Source: Antedon mediterranea
Lineage: Eukaryota > Echinodermata > Crinoidea > Comatulida > Antedonidae
DNA: 64,000 bases
Direction of reading: 5' to 3'
Assembly (NCBI RefSeq): GCF_964355755.1
Contig: NC_092676.1
Location: forward strand, 1,346,288-1,410,287
A model generated the notes under the pieces. That model was not told the origin of the DNA, did not search any database, and saw only the letters and a list, made by a program, of their open reading frames with translations. The position numbers and the translations under genes were made by a program. Within the stretch, counting starts at the first letter, position 1; each line of letters opens with the position of its first letter. Below are positions 32,880 to 42,614 of the stretch, one piece after another.

Positions 32880-33770
32880 TTATCTTCCATTACATTGCAA
32901 AACATTCACTTCCAAATATCCATCCTCATCCAGTTTAAATTCATTTCCATCATCCTGTGTAGATGTCATGTTGGACATTCCATAGAGGTCATTGTTGTCT
33001 TCTGTTTGTTGGTGCACAATGCTCACTTGGTTTGTATTTTGTATGCTTTGAGAGTTTCTTTGTTCAGAAGTTGTAAATGGATGTCTCCTCCTTGTACATC
33101 TGTACAACTCAATAAGAAACAAAATAAGAAATGCAGAAGAAATACATGCAATTGCTGTGATGAAGTGTTGTTCTCTTCTTATCCAATATTTGTTTGAATC
33201 GGACTCAAGATCATTCTCTACTGTGGATCTGGCTTCATTGGTTGTAATAGGTGTTTTAGGAAACTCTGTGCTTGGTGTAATACCTTTAACATCAGTTGCT
33301 GTTGTTGTGATAGAATGTACTCCAGATGTGCTGCCTTGGAAATGTGTTGTAATTTGTGCAGACAATGTACTTTCTTGTGCAATTTGCAAAGTAACTGTAC
33401 TTAATACACTGTAACCACCACTCATAGATGTTAACCTGCATTCATATGTTACATTAATATATTTCCAAATATTAATATCATTAGGAATTATGATAAAAAG
33501 ACTATAGTCTGCACCTTCACCAGGGATTACGTAATATTCAGTAAGTAAGTAAAGTACATTTTCATGTAGTTCTTTTTCAGTACTGATATAATCATTATAG
33601 GCAAACCATCTAACATTTCCATCATTCATGTTTCCATTATTACAAGGAAGAGATATATTCTGTCCAGGTGTGCCTGTAATAGTTATCGTTTCTCCAAATA
33701 CAAACAAAGAATGTTTATCCCTCAAGCACACCAATAGAATACTCCACAACAAGATGGTATATCTGGCCAT
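32880..33770 (-). CDS. Receptor H: single V-like Ig receptor, tail type 1
   Basis: 296 residues from the ATG at 33770 (MARYTILLW signal peptide). The V-like domain (about 28-140) has the family words TPGQNISLPC, VRWFAYNDYIS, DYSLFIIIPNDINIW and NVTYECR. The second Ig-like domain is absent: after LSTVTLQIAQ the chain goes straight into a short Thr/Ser stalk. Membrane segment about 200-223 (FITAIACISSAFLILFLIEL). The tail has DLYGMSNMT and ends EFKLDEDGYLEV plus NVLQCNGR. Near-identity of tail and stalk to I and J suggests recent duplication or conversion. The one-domain form could change ligand or dimer geometry. Confidence 0.85.
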   Translation of the reverse strand: MARYTILLWSILLVCLRDKHSLFVFGETITITGTPGQNISLPCNNGNMNDGNVRWFAYNDYISTEKELHENVLYLLTEYYVIPGEGADYSLFIIIPNDINIWKYINVTYECRLTSMSGGYSVLSTVTLQIAQESTLSAQITTHFQGSTSGVHSITTTATDVKGITPSTEFPKTPITTNEARSTVENDLESDSNKYWIRREQHFITAIACISSAFLILFLIELYRCTRRRHPFTTSEQRNSQSIQNTNQVSIVHQQTEDNNDLYGMSNMTSTQDDGNEFKLDEDGYLEVNVLQCNGR

Positions 33771-33776
33771 TTCCAA

Positions 33777-34211
33777 AGTTTAACTTCTCAAATTAATATC
33801 GACATTTGAATATTCATGGCTTCATATGGCTGTTCTTTCTGACTGTGGTATTCCTGCTTAGAATCAGATTTTATAATAAAAGTAATGCCTCATTGATCCC
33901 AATGTATAAATATTGTGTATTGTAAAGTCTTTGAGTTTTTATTTATTTAGTTTCACTTCACAGATCAGGGCAATGAGGAAGTAAATATTACACTGTTAAA
34001 CATTGGGAAATTAATAAGTATACAAAGTCACAAAAGTTATTGTAATTTTATCTGTATAGGTGGTAATTATGTTGATTTTAATTTGAAAGCCAAAACAAAC
34101 ACACCATTAAAATGTATGTTCTATAAACTGTATAATTAACATTAGATAATTATTAAAAACAAATTAATGTATCGGCAATGATATCAATGAGTTTAAGAAA
34201 TAAATACTATC
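33777..34211. promoter_or_regulatory. Shared 5' flank of receptor H and H-I spacer
   Basis: 33790-33905 is the conserved 5' block seen before G to K and M: an AATATTCAT-type word near the start codon, GAATCAGATTTTATAATAAAA, then TCATTGATCCCA. On the minus strand it reads TTTTATTATAAAATC about 80-100 bp before the ATG and may hold the core promoter. 33906-34211 is the duplicated spacer that also occurs at 40872-41168. Confidence 0.5.
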
Positions 34212-34969
34212 TTCAATTATGGATAGATGACAAATTTCGTTTTTGTAAAAGCACAAGTTAACGGAGTACTTACTCGAACGTTTCAATCTCTATCAGAGAT
34301 CCTTCTCAACTGACTGCGGAGTGTTAATGCAGCTTGGTCATTCTTGACGTCATCTGTTGATGACGTCGTACGCCTCCGGTTGTAGGTTGGAGGTTGTGCG
34401 GGGCTCGGCCAGGTGATGTGTCTATCAAATCATTGTACAAATGCGAGAGTTCGTGGGCTCCAGTGTCCCGGTTCATGGTCTTCTCCTTATTTCTCCTTAT
34501 ATGTAATGATTCTCTAATCTGTTTGTCTTTGCGTTTAGGCTCTTTGGTTAAGATGGTAGCCTCCCAGTTTGGTACATGATTGTGTTTTATGACATGTTCT
34601 GTGATGGCAGATTTGTGTATGATCGAAGATGTGGATGTTCTGGAGGCCCTAGTCATTACTCCCCCCGTGTTTGTTGTAACATCTTTTTTGTGATCATTAA
34701 TTCGTGTTTGTAATGCCCTCCCTGTTTCCCCAATGTAAACTTGTGGACAGTAACCTCCAACCTACAACCGGAGGCGTACAACGTCATCAACAGATAACGT
34801 CAAGAATGACCAAGCTGCATTAACACTCCGCAGTCAGTTGAGAAGGATCTCTGATAGAGATCGAAACGTTCGAGTAAGTACTCCGTTAACTTGTGCTTTT
34901 ACAAAAACGAAATTTGTCATCTATACAAAATCGAAGCTAAATAAAATTCTTTCAAGATTCAATTATGGA
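34212..34969 (-). mobile_element. Penelope-like retroelement fragment with 12-bp target duplication
   Basis: The insertion (34224-34957) is flanked by the 12-bp direct repeat TTCAATTATGGA (34212-34223 and 34958-34969). The uninterrupted site is present once at the end of receptor J (41169-41181). Inverted end segments (about 34224-34396 and 34756-34923) contain CTCTGATAGAGATCGAAACG and GTAAGTACTCCGTTAACTTG, the kind of terminal repeat seen in Penelope-like elements. The coding part between them is on the minus strand. The reverse transcriptase is missing. It sits just past the stop codon of pseudogene I. Confidence 0.85.
34324..34755 (-). pseudogene. GIY-YIG endonuclease domain of the Penelope-like element (fragment)
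   Basis: Reading the minus strand from about 34755 gives GYCPQVYIGETGRALQTRIN, the GIY-YIG core seen in Penelope-like elements. KSAITEHVIKHNHVPNWEAT, LHIRRNKEKTMNRDTGAHEL and SHLYNDLI follow, matching the usual C-terminal order. An open frame covers 34656-34324; the GIY-YIG motif lies just upstream. This domain normally nicks target DNA. The copy is a fragment and cannot act alone. Confidence 0.75.
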
Positions 34970-36026
34970 ATTGGCAAAACAGTAACTTCCAAATATCCAT
35001 CCTTATCCAGTTTAAATTCATTTCCATCATCCTGTGTAGATGTCATGTTGGACATTCCATAGAGGTCATTGTTGTCTTCTGTTTGTTGGTGCACAATGCT
35101 CACTTGGTTTGTATTTTGTATGCTTTGAGAGTTTCTTTGTTCAGAAGTTGTAAATGGATGTCTCATCCTTGTACATCTGTACAACTCAATAAGAAATAAA
35201 ATAAGAACAGCAGAAGAAATACATGCAATTGCTATGATGAAGTGTTCTCTTCTTATCCAATATTTGCTTGAATCAGATTCAAGATCATTTTCTATTGTTC
35301 TAGCTTTGTTGGTTGTAATAGGTGTGTTTGAAAACACTGTGCTTGGTGTTACAGGAGATGAGTTTAAATTTTCTGCTGTTGTGATTGAATGTGCTCCAGA
35401 TGTTCTTTCTTGGAAATATGTTTTTGTAATTGGTGAGCTTGGAGACATTGTTCTTCCTTGGAAAGACTGGTCCATTTCTGTTCCTTCTGGTGATGTTGTA
35501 AAAGGCATCTCATTTGTATAAAATGATTTTGATGTGCTTATTGTTCCAGATAGACTAACAACACATATGAGACCATTTTGCGCAAAGTCAGCTGGGTTGT
35601 ATGTGTAATATAATGTACATACATCAGATGATAAGCAGTCTATTGTGGTTAGATTCATTCCATTGCTTATCCTCATCAATGATTCAATATCTGAAGGAAT
35701 GTTGTATGAACATGATGCGATAGAACTAATATCATTAATGTGTAAACTTGTGCATTTAGGTAATGACTGATAAATGTGCAAAGTAACTGTACTTAATACA
35801 CTGTAACCACTCATTGATTGTAACCTGCATTCATATTCATATTAAGATATTTCCAGATATTAATATCATCAGGAATCTTGATAAAAAGACTATAGTCTGC
35901 ACCTTCACCAGGGATTGCATAATATCTTGCCAATAAGCCAACTGTGCTTTCATTTATTATCCTTCCAGTACTGATGTAAACTGAATGGCTAAACCACCTT
36001 ACAACGTTTCCATCATTCATGTTATT
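34963..36026 (-). pseudogene. Receptor I, 3' part: V-like Ig receptor disrupted by a transposon
   Basis: It encodes the second half of the V-like domain (36020 to about 35830), the second Ig-like domain, stalk, membrane segment and a type 1 tail ending DGYLEVTVLPIP. The 5' part of the same gene lies at 39756-39890, beyond a 3.7-kb palindromic element. A one-base deletion near 35840 (TTCATATTCATATTAAG here, TTCATATGTTACATTAAG in J) also shifts the frame inside the V-like domain. The second domain lacks the usual Trp (SLMRISNG). The last ~270 bases are almost identical to receptor J. The gene is dead as read, but its 3' half is otherwise well preserved, so inactivation is recent. Confidence 0.9.
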
Positions 36027-36697
36027 TAGACTAGGCTATGAATGAGGTAGGTGCCACCCGGAGAGGTAGAAATTCTCATATAACTTTTCTAGACCAGTTT
36101 TTTCTGGGGAATCCAAATATATTGGGTAAACGGGCTGTAACCTGAGAACTTTCGCGTGAGGGCGCTTTTTTCAAAATGGCTGCCAGTTACAGTAGACTAT
36201 GATATCTTGGCAACCACTGGTCATAGAGAGTTGATTTTGGTGTCAAATTGTTTGGAATGTACATGTTCCTATTTGATGTAATAGAAAATTTTGTCAGAAA
36301 ATGGCCGGAAATACCTCTATTGACCTTTGACCCAATATCTAACAGATATCATATCTCCGTAACTACTGGACACAGAAAGTTGTAATTGGTGTCAAACTCT
36401 CCAGAATATAGATGTTTATATTCAAACTAATAGAACATTATCTGTAAAAATGACCGGAAATAACGTTACTGACCTTTGACCCAAAATGCAAGACATTTCT
36501 CCTATCTGATCACGCTAATCCTGTCAATTAATTCATTTTGTGCCAATTGGAGGTTGACATTCTCATATTATTTTCTTGACCAGTTTTTCATGTGCAATCC
36601 GAGTAATATGAGATAAATAAGCCATAACAAGGCCAAGAATTTAATTCTTTTACTACATACATGCTTCCCTTTAGTGTTTCAGTCTGTATGTCGTGTA

Positions 36698-37618
36698 TTA
36701 ATCTTCAAGATCGCTCACATCACTGCAATCTGAAAAGTCTTCATATTCATTATGTGTAAACAGTTCCTGGACATCAGTGGGCATCACTGTCTCAATCCAT
36801 TTAGGCTCCATTTGTTCGTTCCATCCATTGTGTGTACTGTTGTTGACAAAATAATTGACGTCTGCTGATTGCCATTCTTTAGTAATGAAGTTTGCTCTAA
36901 GTATATGAAACTCAAGGGTCTGCTGACATAGTGGCAGTAATGATATATCTGTAATCTTGTTGTGTCTGGAAAACTTTCTGTTGAAGATATCATATCTTGC
37001 TTGATTTACACTTTTCCCCTTCACTCCATACAATGGTGAAACATACTCTTCAAGTTCCTCATACAACTCTTTTGATGGAACATCTGACACTCCAAGGTTG
37101 CAGAATGTGTCTGCGCTTTTGTTAAATCAATGTCACTCAATTTCAGTACATTTCGGTATTTCCCAGTGTTTGTATCAATAATTACCCTCTGCCCATCATC
37201 TATGAAATGAGATAGTGAAATGACTGGAATGTCAAAGTCTCCAGAATGGGAACGAATTATTGCTACGCCTTGATTGTTATTTGTTAAAGCATGCTTTGCA
37301 TGCAGGATGACTTTCATGTCGGCTTCTTCTTGGCTACTATTAAGCTCTGGAACCAATACAACATCTCAGTTAGTAACGTAGATGCATTCTTTGTACGATG
37401 AAAAGTAGATAACATCACTCCTCATATCTGTTAGAATGCTTTCTTTCTTTGACACTAGTACACAGCGAATAAGCTCAATCAATCTGGTCTTGTTTTTGCC
37501 GTTGGCAAGGAAATTGTTAAAATCACGGGGCAACTTTGATATTTTTGAGCTTACAATTACTTTTGGTGCAATACCGCGTCTGTTTCTCGCAGTGCTCGAC
37601 CAGGATCCATAACATCAT
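36698..37618 (-). pseudogene. Left-arm copy of transposon protein (FEN1/PIN-like candidate), 3' half
   Basis: Minus-strand frames 37356-37021 and 37090-36698 encode SSQEEADMKVILHAKHALTN, IIRSHSGDFDIPVISL and then a C-terminal part ending DVSDLED. EEAD followed by DxDIxV resembles the acidic metal-binding motifs of FEN1/XPG-like (PIN-fold) nucleases. Similar proteins are, to my knowledge, common repeat-associated genes in invertebrate and fish genomes. A deletion or frameshift near 37090 removes the segment present in the right arm at about 38540-38690 (HAFTGNDYNSAFFRKGKRTC). Confidence 0.65.
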
Positions 37619-37689
37619 CTCACTTTATTTTCAAATAGTGGGAAGAAACTCGAAATCAAGGAAAATGGGAAAGTAAGAGTAATATAAGC

Positions 37690-39080
37690 TAATCGGGATG
37701 TTTTAGGAAAGCTTCTTGCCACCTCAACAAAGCATGGTAGAATAATTGACTTTAAGAAAGCCTTTGAGTATCCACTTACCCCTGTCCCGCTAAGCCTTGC
37801 TAATACAGATGGGACAAGACGAACAACTCAGAAAAGTGTCCTAATGGAAATTCTCATCGAAATTTCAACAGATGTTATAGATCCTGGTCGGGCACTGCCA
37901 GCAAAGGCTACTGTCATTGCCTATGTTGTTGACTTGATGGCATTAATCAGAACATTTACATCTTACCCTGATGCGTACGAGGATCTTGTAGCAAAGGTTT
38001 TCAACAGCATCCCTAAAGGATACAAGCGAGTTGATATTGTTACCGATGCATACCTGCCAAAAAGCATTAAGTCTGTTGAGAGAAACATACGCGGTATTGC
38101 ACCAAAAGTAATTGTAAGCTCAACAATATCAAAGTTGGCCCGTGATTTCAACAATTTCCTTGCCAACGGCGAGAACAAGACCAGATTGATTGAGCTTATT
38201 CGCTGTGTACTAGTGTCAAAGAAAGAAAGCATTCTAACAGATATGAGGAGTGATGTTATCTACTTTTCATCGTACAAAGAATACATCTACGTTACTAACT
38301 GAGATGTTGTATTGGTTCCGGAGCTTAATAGTAGCCGGAAGAAGAAGCCTACACGAAAGTCATCCTGCATGCAAAGCATGCTTTAACAAATAACAATCAA
38401 GGCGTAGCAATAATTCGTTCCCATTCTGGAGACATTGATATTCCAGTCATTGCACTATCTCATTTCATAGATGATGGGCAGAGGGTAATTATTGATACAA
38501 ACACTGGGAAATACCGAAAGGTACTGAAATTGAGTGGCATTGATTTAACAAAAGCGCAGAAATCATCCCTTATTGGATTCCATGCTTTCACAGGTAACGA
38601 TTATAACTCCGCTTTCTTTCGGAAAGGAAAACGTACCTGCTGGAAGCTTCTGGAATCAAAAGCAAAATTTGTTGACACATTCTGCAACCTTGGAGTGTCA
38701 GATCAAAAGAGTTGTATGAGGAATTTTAAGAGTATGTTTCACTATTGTATGGAGTGAAGGGGAAAAGTGTAAATCAAGCAAGATATGATATCTTCAACAG
38801 AAAGTTTTCCAGACACAACAAGATTACAGATATATAATTACTGCCACTATGTCAGCAGACCCTTGAGTTTCATATACTTAGAGCACACTTCATTACTAAA
38901 GAATGGCAATCAGCAGATGTCAATGATTTTGTCAACAACAGTACACACAATGGATGGAACGAACAAATGGAGCCTAAATGGATTGAGACAGTGATTCTCA
39001 CTGATGTCCAGGAACTGTTTACACATAATGAATATGAAGACTTTTCAGATTGCAGTGATGTGAGCGATCTTGAAGATTAA
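37690..39080 (+). pseudogene. Right-arm copy of transposon protein (FEN1/PIN-like candidate)
   Basis: The plus strand reads KAFEYPLTPVPLSLANTDGT, IAYVVDLMALIRT, VDIVTDAYLPKSIKSVERN and NFLANGENKTRLIELI up to a stop at 38302. It continues after it with HAKHALTNNNQG, IIRSHSGDIDIPVIAL, HAFTGNDYNSAFFRKGKRTC and a C-terminus ending DVSDLED. Several breaks are visible: the stop at 38300, and two extra bases near 38340 that destroy the EEAD motif kept in the left arm. A frame change also occurs near 38760. The left and right arms therefore carry independent mutations. The nuclease assignment rests on spacing of acidic residues and is inference. Confidence 0.65.
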
Positions 39081-39755
39081 TACACGACATACAGTCTGAA
39101 ACACTAAAGGGAAGCATGTACAGTATATAGTAAAAGAATTAAATTATTGGCCTTGTTATGGCTTATTTATCTCATATATTCGGATTGCACATGAAAAACT
39201 GGTCCAGAAAATAATATGAGAATGTCAACCTCCAATTGGCACAAAATGAATTAATTGACAAAATTAACGTGATCAGATGGGAGAAATTTCTTGCATTTTG
39301 GGTCAAAGGTCAGTAACGTTATTTCCGGTCATTTTTACAGATAATGTTCTATTAGTCTGAATATAAACATCTATATTCTGGAGAGTTTGACACCAATTAC
39401 AACTTTCTGTGTCGAGTAGTTACGGAGATATGATATCTGTTAGATATTGGGTCAAAGGTCAATAGAGGTATTTCCGGCCATTTTCTGACAAAATGTTCTA
39501 TTACATCAAATAGGAACATGTACATTCCGAATAATTTGACACCAAAATCACCTCTCTATGACCAGTGGTTGCCAAGATATCATAGTCTATTGTAACTGGC
39601 AGCCATTTTGAAAAAAGCGCCCTCACGCGAAAGTTCTCAGGTTACAGCTCGTTTACCCAATATATTTGGATTCCCCAGAAAAAACTGGTCTAGAAAAGTC
39701 ATATGAGAATTTCTACCTCTCCGGGTGGCACCTACCTCATTCATAGCCTAGTCTA

Positions 39756-39890
39756 ATTATTACAAGGAAAAGATACATTCTGTCCAGGTGTGGCTGTAAT
39801 ACTCATCGTTTCTCCAAATACAAATAACGATTGTTTATCCATATAGCACACCAATAGAATAATCCGCAACAAGATGGTATATCTGGCCAT
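39756..39890 (-). pseudogene. Receptor I, 5' part: signal peptide and start of V-like domain
   Basis: From the ATG at 39890 the minus strand encodes MARYTILLRIILLVCYMDKQ, then SLFVFGE and TPGQNVSFPCNN. It then runs into the transposon end, where a stop follows. The continuation of the domain is at 36020. Confidence 0.9.
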
Positions 39891-39893
39891 TTC

Positions 39894-40134
39894 TAAAGTT
39901 TAACTGCTAAACTTAATGTCAACATGAATGACTGTTCTTTCTTACTATGATATTCCTGCTTGGAATCAGATTTTATAATAAAAGTAATGCCTTATTGATC
40001 CCAATGTATAAATATTGTGTACCTGTCCCCTTAACTCGTCCATGCACATCATAACCCCAGTCTGAATAAACAATTACCTGGTTATTTCCTACAACTTAAT
40101 ACAATGTATAATAAAGAGTAAATAGACACGTATC
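39894..40134. promoter_or_regulatory. Shared 5' flank of receptor I
   Basis: Contains the conserved block GGAATCAGATTTTATAATAAAA then TTATTGATCCCAATGTATAA, as upstream of G, H, J, K and M. The rest is the CATCATAACCCCAGT spacer also seen before J, K and M. Confidence 0.5.
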
Positions 40135-40870
40135 GCGCTCGCGAGGTCACCGTCAGTTTGACCTTTTAGTGGGTATGGTAAACAAACACAGCGAGAGGTA
40201 TGTTAAAGCATGGGAGAACTGAGAGATGATCATCTTAAAAAGCAATCGTCAAAACTAGCCTTTTGATGGAATGGCATGGTAAGGATGTTATTTATTTTCT
40301 AAACTTATGTTTTATATTCACTGTAGAATTATTTGGGCATTTGGTTCGGAATCATCGACTTTATTTATGTATTGTCATTTTTGGTTTGACACATATATAT
40401 TACAGTGCATTTAATACATGTTAACTGTTGATTTTATTTACAAATGTTGCGTAAATATATTAATTATTATCTTTCATTCTTTTTCATGCTCCTATTGCAT
40501 CTTCCATGTATTATGTGATGTTCTTCGGCGCTTAAACAGACACCCAAGCCTCCTAGGCCTAGTAGACGTAGTACCGCATCAGGCAACGCCACCGGGCGGG
40601 CGGAGAGACACGAGCACATCGTGGACGTACCTTTCCTTGAAAAATTTCAAAGATTTTGCGCTACTATCCTTCGGAGCCGACGCAAACCACTCAGCAAGTG
40701 TTAAATTCACGATTTATCCAACATATACAACATTTATGATGCACCTTACAACAAAAGCACTCGGCAGTCGCCATTTCGCTATGCTTCAACACGCACTAGG
40801 CGAGAGGTGTTCGGTTTGTTTACAAATCTATACCCACTATTTCTGATTGGTCACGAGCGCGAAACGTGTC
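40135..40870. mobile_element. 736-bp DNA transposon with TA target duplication
   Basis: Ends GACACGTATCGCGCTCG and CGAGCGCGAAACGTGTC are inverted repeats. Inner matches include GTGGGTAT..AAACAAAC and the CGAGAGGT words. The flanks GAGTAAATA and TATTGTAAAGTCTTTGAG join in the empty paralogous spacers (e.g. 33910-33930), leaving one TA duplicated. It is non-autonomous; the interior frame at 40418-40846 has no recognised transposase motif. Its base composition is more GC-rich than the surroundings. Confidence 0.8.
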
Positions 40871-41168
40871 TATTGTAAAGTCTTTGAGTTTTTATTTATT
40901 TAGTTTCACTTCACAGATCAGGGCAATGAGGAAGTAAATATCACACTGTAAAACATTGGGAAATTGATAGTATACAAAGTCAAAAAAGTCATTGTAATTT
41001 TATCTGTATAGGTGGTAATTATGTTGATTTTAATTTGAAAGCCAAAACAAACACACCATTAAAATGTATGTTCTATAAACTGTATAATTAACATTAGATA
41101 ATTATTAAAAACAAATTAATGTATCGGCAATGATATCAATGAGTTTAAGAAATAAATACTATCTTCAA
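40871..41168. other. Duplicated spacer between I and J
   Basis: Nearly identical to 33911-34211, part of the tandem duplication unit. Confidence 0.75.
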
Positions 41169-42320
41169 TTATGGAATTGGCAAAACAGTAACTTCCAAAT
41201 ATCCATCCTTATCCAGTTTAAATTCATTTCCATCATCCTGTGTAGATGTCATGTTGGACATTCCATAGAGGTCATTGTTGTCTTCTGTTTGTTGGTGCAC
41301 AATGCTCACTTGGTTTGTATTTTGTATGCTTTGAGAGTTTCTTTGTTCAGAAGTTGTAAATGGATGTCTCATCCTTGTACATCTGTACAACTCAATAAGA
41401 AATAAAATAAGAAAAGCAGAAGAAATACATGCAATTGCTATGATGAAGTGTTGTTCTCTTTTTATCCAATATTTATTTGGATCCGAGTCAAGATCATTCT
41501 CCACTGTGGATCTGGCTTCATTGGTTGTAATCGATGTGCTTGGTTTAATACCTGTAGTAGCAGTTCCTTGAAAATATGCATCTGGGGTTGTAATTGGTGG
41601 AGACACTGTACTTCCTTGGAAAGAATGGTCCATTTCTGTTCCTTCTGGTGATGTTGGAATCTCATTTATAGAACATGATTCTGATACGCTTATCATTCCA
41701 GATTCACTAACATTACAAGTAAGTCCATGTGGAACAACATCTGTTGGGTTGTATGTGTAATATAATGTACATACATTAGATGATAAGCAGTTTATTGTTG
41801 TTAGAGTCCTTCCATTGCTTCTCCATATCAATGATTCCATATCTGAAGGGTTGTTGTAGGAACATGATGCAACAGAAGTGGTATCATTAATTTGTAAACT
41901 TGTACATTTAGGTAATGACTGATAAATGTGCAAAGTAAATGTACTTAATACACTGTAGTAACCACCACTCATTGATGTTAACCTGCATTCATATGTTACA
42001 TTAAGATATTTCCAGATATTAATATCATCAGGAATCATGATAAAAAGACTATAGTCTGCACCTTCACCAGGGATTGCAAAATGAGTTGCATGTAAGCCAA
42101 GTGTGCTTTCATTTATCATCTTTTCAGTACTGATGTAAGCACTCTGAACAAACCACCTTACAACAATTCCATCATTCATGTGATCATAATTACAAGGAAG
42201 AGATACATTCTGTCCAGGTGTGCCTGTAATAGTTATCGTTTCTCCAAATACAAATAATGAGTGTTTATCCCATAAGCACACCAATAGAATACTCCACAAC
42301 AAGATTGTATATCTGGCCAT
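41169..42320 (-). CDS. Receptor J: two-domain V-like Ig receptor, tail type 1
   Basis: 383 residues from the ATG at 42320 (MARYTILLW signal peptide). The V-like domain (about 28-140) has TPGQNVSLPC, VVRWFVQSAYIS, EGADYSLFIMIPDDINIW and NVTYECR. The second Ig-like domain (about 145-225) has KCTSL, ASCSYN, LIWRSNG, NCLSSNVCTL, LTCNVS and SCSI. A ~60-residue Ser/Thr stalk follows. The membrane segment is about 290-313, the tail ~65 residues with DLYGMSNMTS and a final DKDGYLEV (YxxV) plus TVLPIP. The intact structure makes it the reference for G, H and I. It is a probable surface receptor; the signalling partner is unknown. Confidence 0.9.
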   Translation of the reverse strand: MARYTILLWSILLVCLWDKHSLFVFGETITITGTPGQNVSLPCNYDHMNDGIVVRWFVQSAYISTEKMINESTLGLHATHFAIPGEGADYSLFIMIPDDINIWKYLNVTYECRLTSMSGGYYSVLSTFTLHIYQSLPKCTSLQINDTTSVASCSYNNPSDMESLIWRSNGRTLTTINCLSSNVCTLYYTYNPTDVVPHGLTCNVSESGMISVSESCSINEIPTSPEGTEMDHSFQGSTVSPPITTPDAYFQGTATTGIKPSTSITTNEARSTVENDLDSDPNKYWIKREQHFIIAIACISSAFLILFLIELYRCTRMRHPFTTSEQRNSQSIQNTNQVSIVHQQTEDNNDLYGMSNMTSTQDDGNEFKLDKDGYLEVTVLPIP

Positions 42321-42326
42321 TTTCAA

Positions 42327-42614
42327 AGTTTAACTTTTCAACTTAGTCGACATGAATATTCATTGATCTATAATGACTGTTCTTTCTTACTACTGTATGA
42401 TATTCTTGCTTAGAATCAGATTTTATAATAAAAGTACTGTAGTGCCTTATTGATCTCAAAAAAATAAATATTGTGTAGGCCTACCTCTTAACCCATCCAT
42501 GCATATCATAACCCCAGTCTGAATAAACAATTACCTGGTTATGTTCATAGTAAACATAAGCTGGAATTTTAGTTCCTTTTTTGTCCAATTCATTCTGATC
42601 TAACTTGGCATTAT
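42327..42614. promoter_or_regulatory. Shared 5' flank of J and 3' end of K
   Basis: 42350-42460 carries the AATATTCAT word, GAATCAGATTTTATAATAAAA and TTATTGATC. 42540-42614 still encodes, in a shifted frame, the C-terminal end that K has lost. Confidence 0.55.

Larger units (their letters stand above)
36027..39755. mobile_element. 3.7-kb palindromic transposon carrying two copies of a transposon-type gene
   Basis: The ends are inverted repeats starting TAGACTAGGCTATGAATGAG. The arms (36027 to about 37618 and about 37871-39755) pair over their whole length, except that the left arm lacks about 190 bp. Each arm holds, from the outer end, ~650 bp of non-coding sequence (TTTCCGG and TTGACCTTTGACCCA blocks, twice per arm), then the 3' half of a gene pointing outward. 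It is therefore a head-to-head inverted dimer. It interrupts the V-like domain of receptor I. A target duplication is ambiguous: ATT or TTAT could be read at the junctions. Confidence 0.9.

Noticed and set aside
40418-40846. 142-codon plus-strand frame in the TA element
   Set aside because: No transposase or known domain seen; composition fits non-coding element DNA. Kept only as part of the mobile element.
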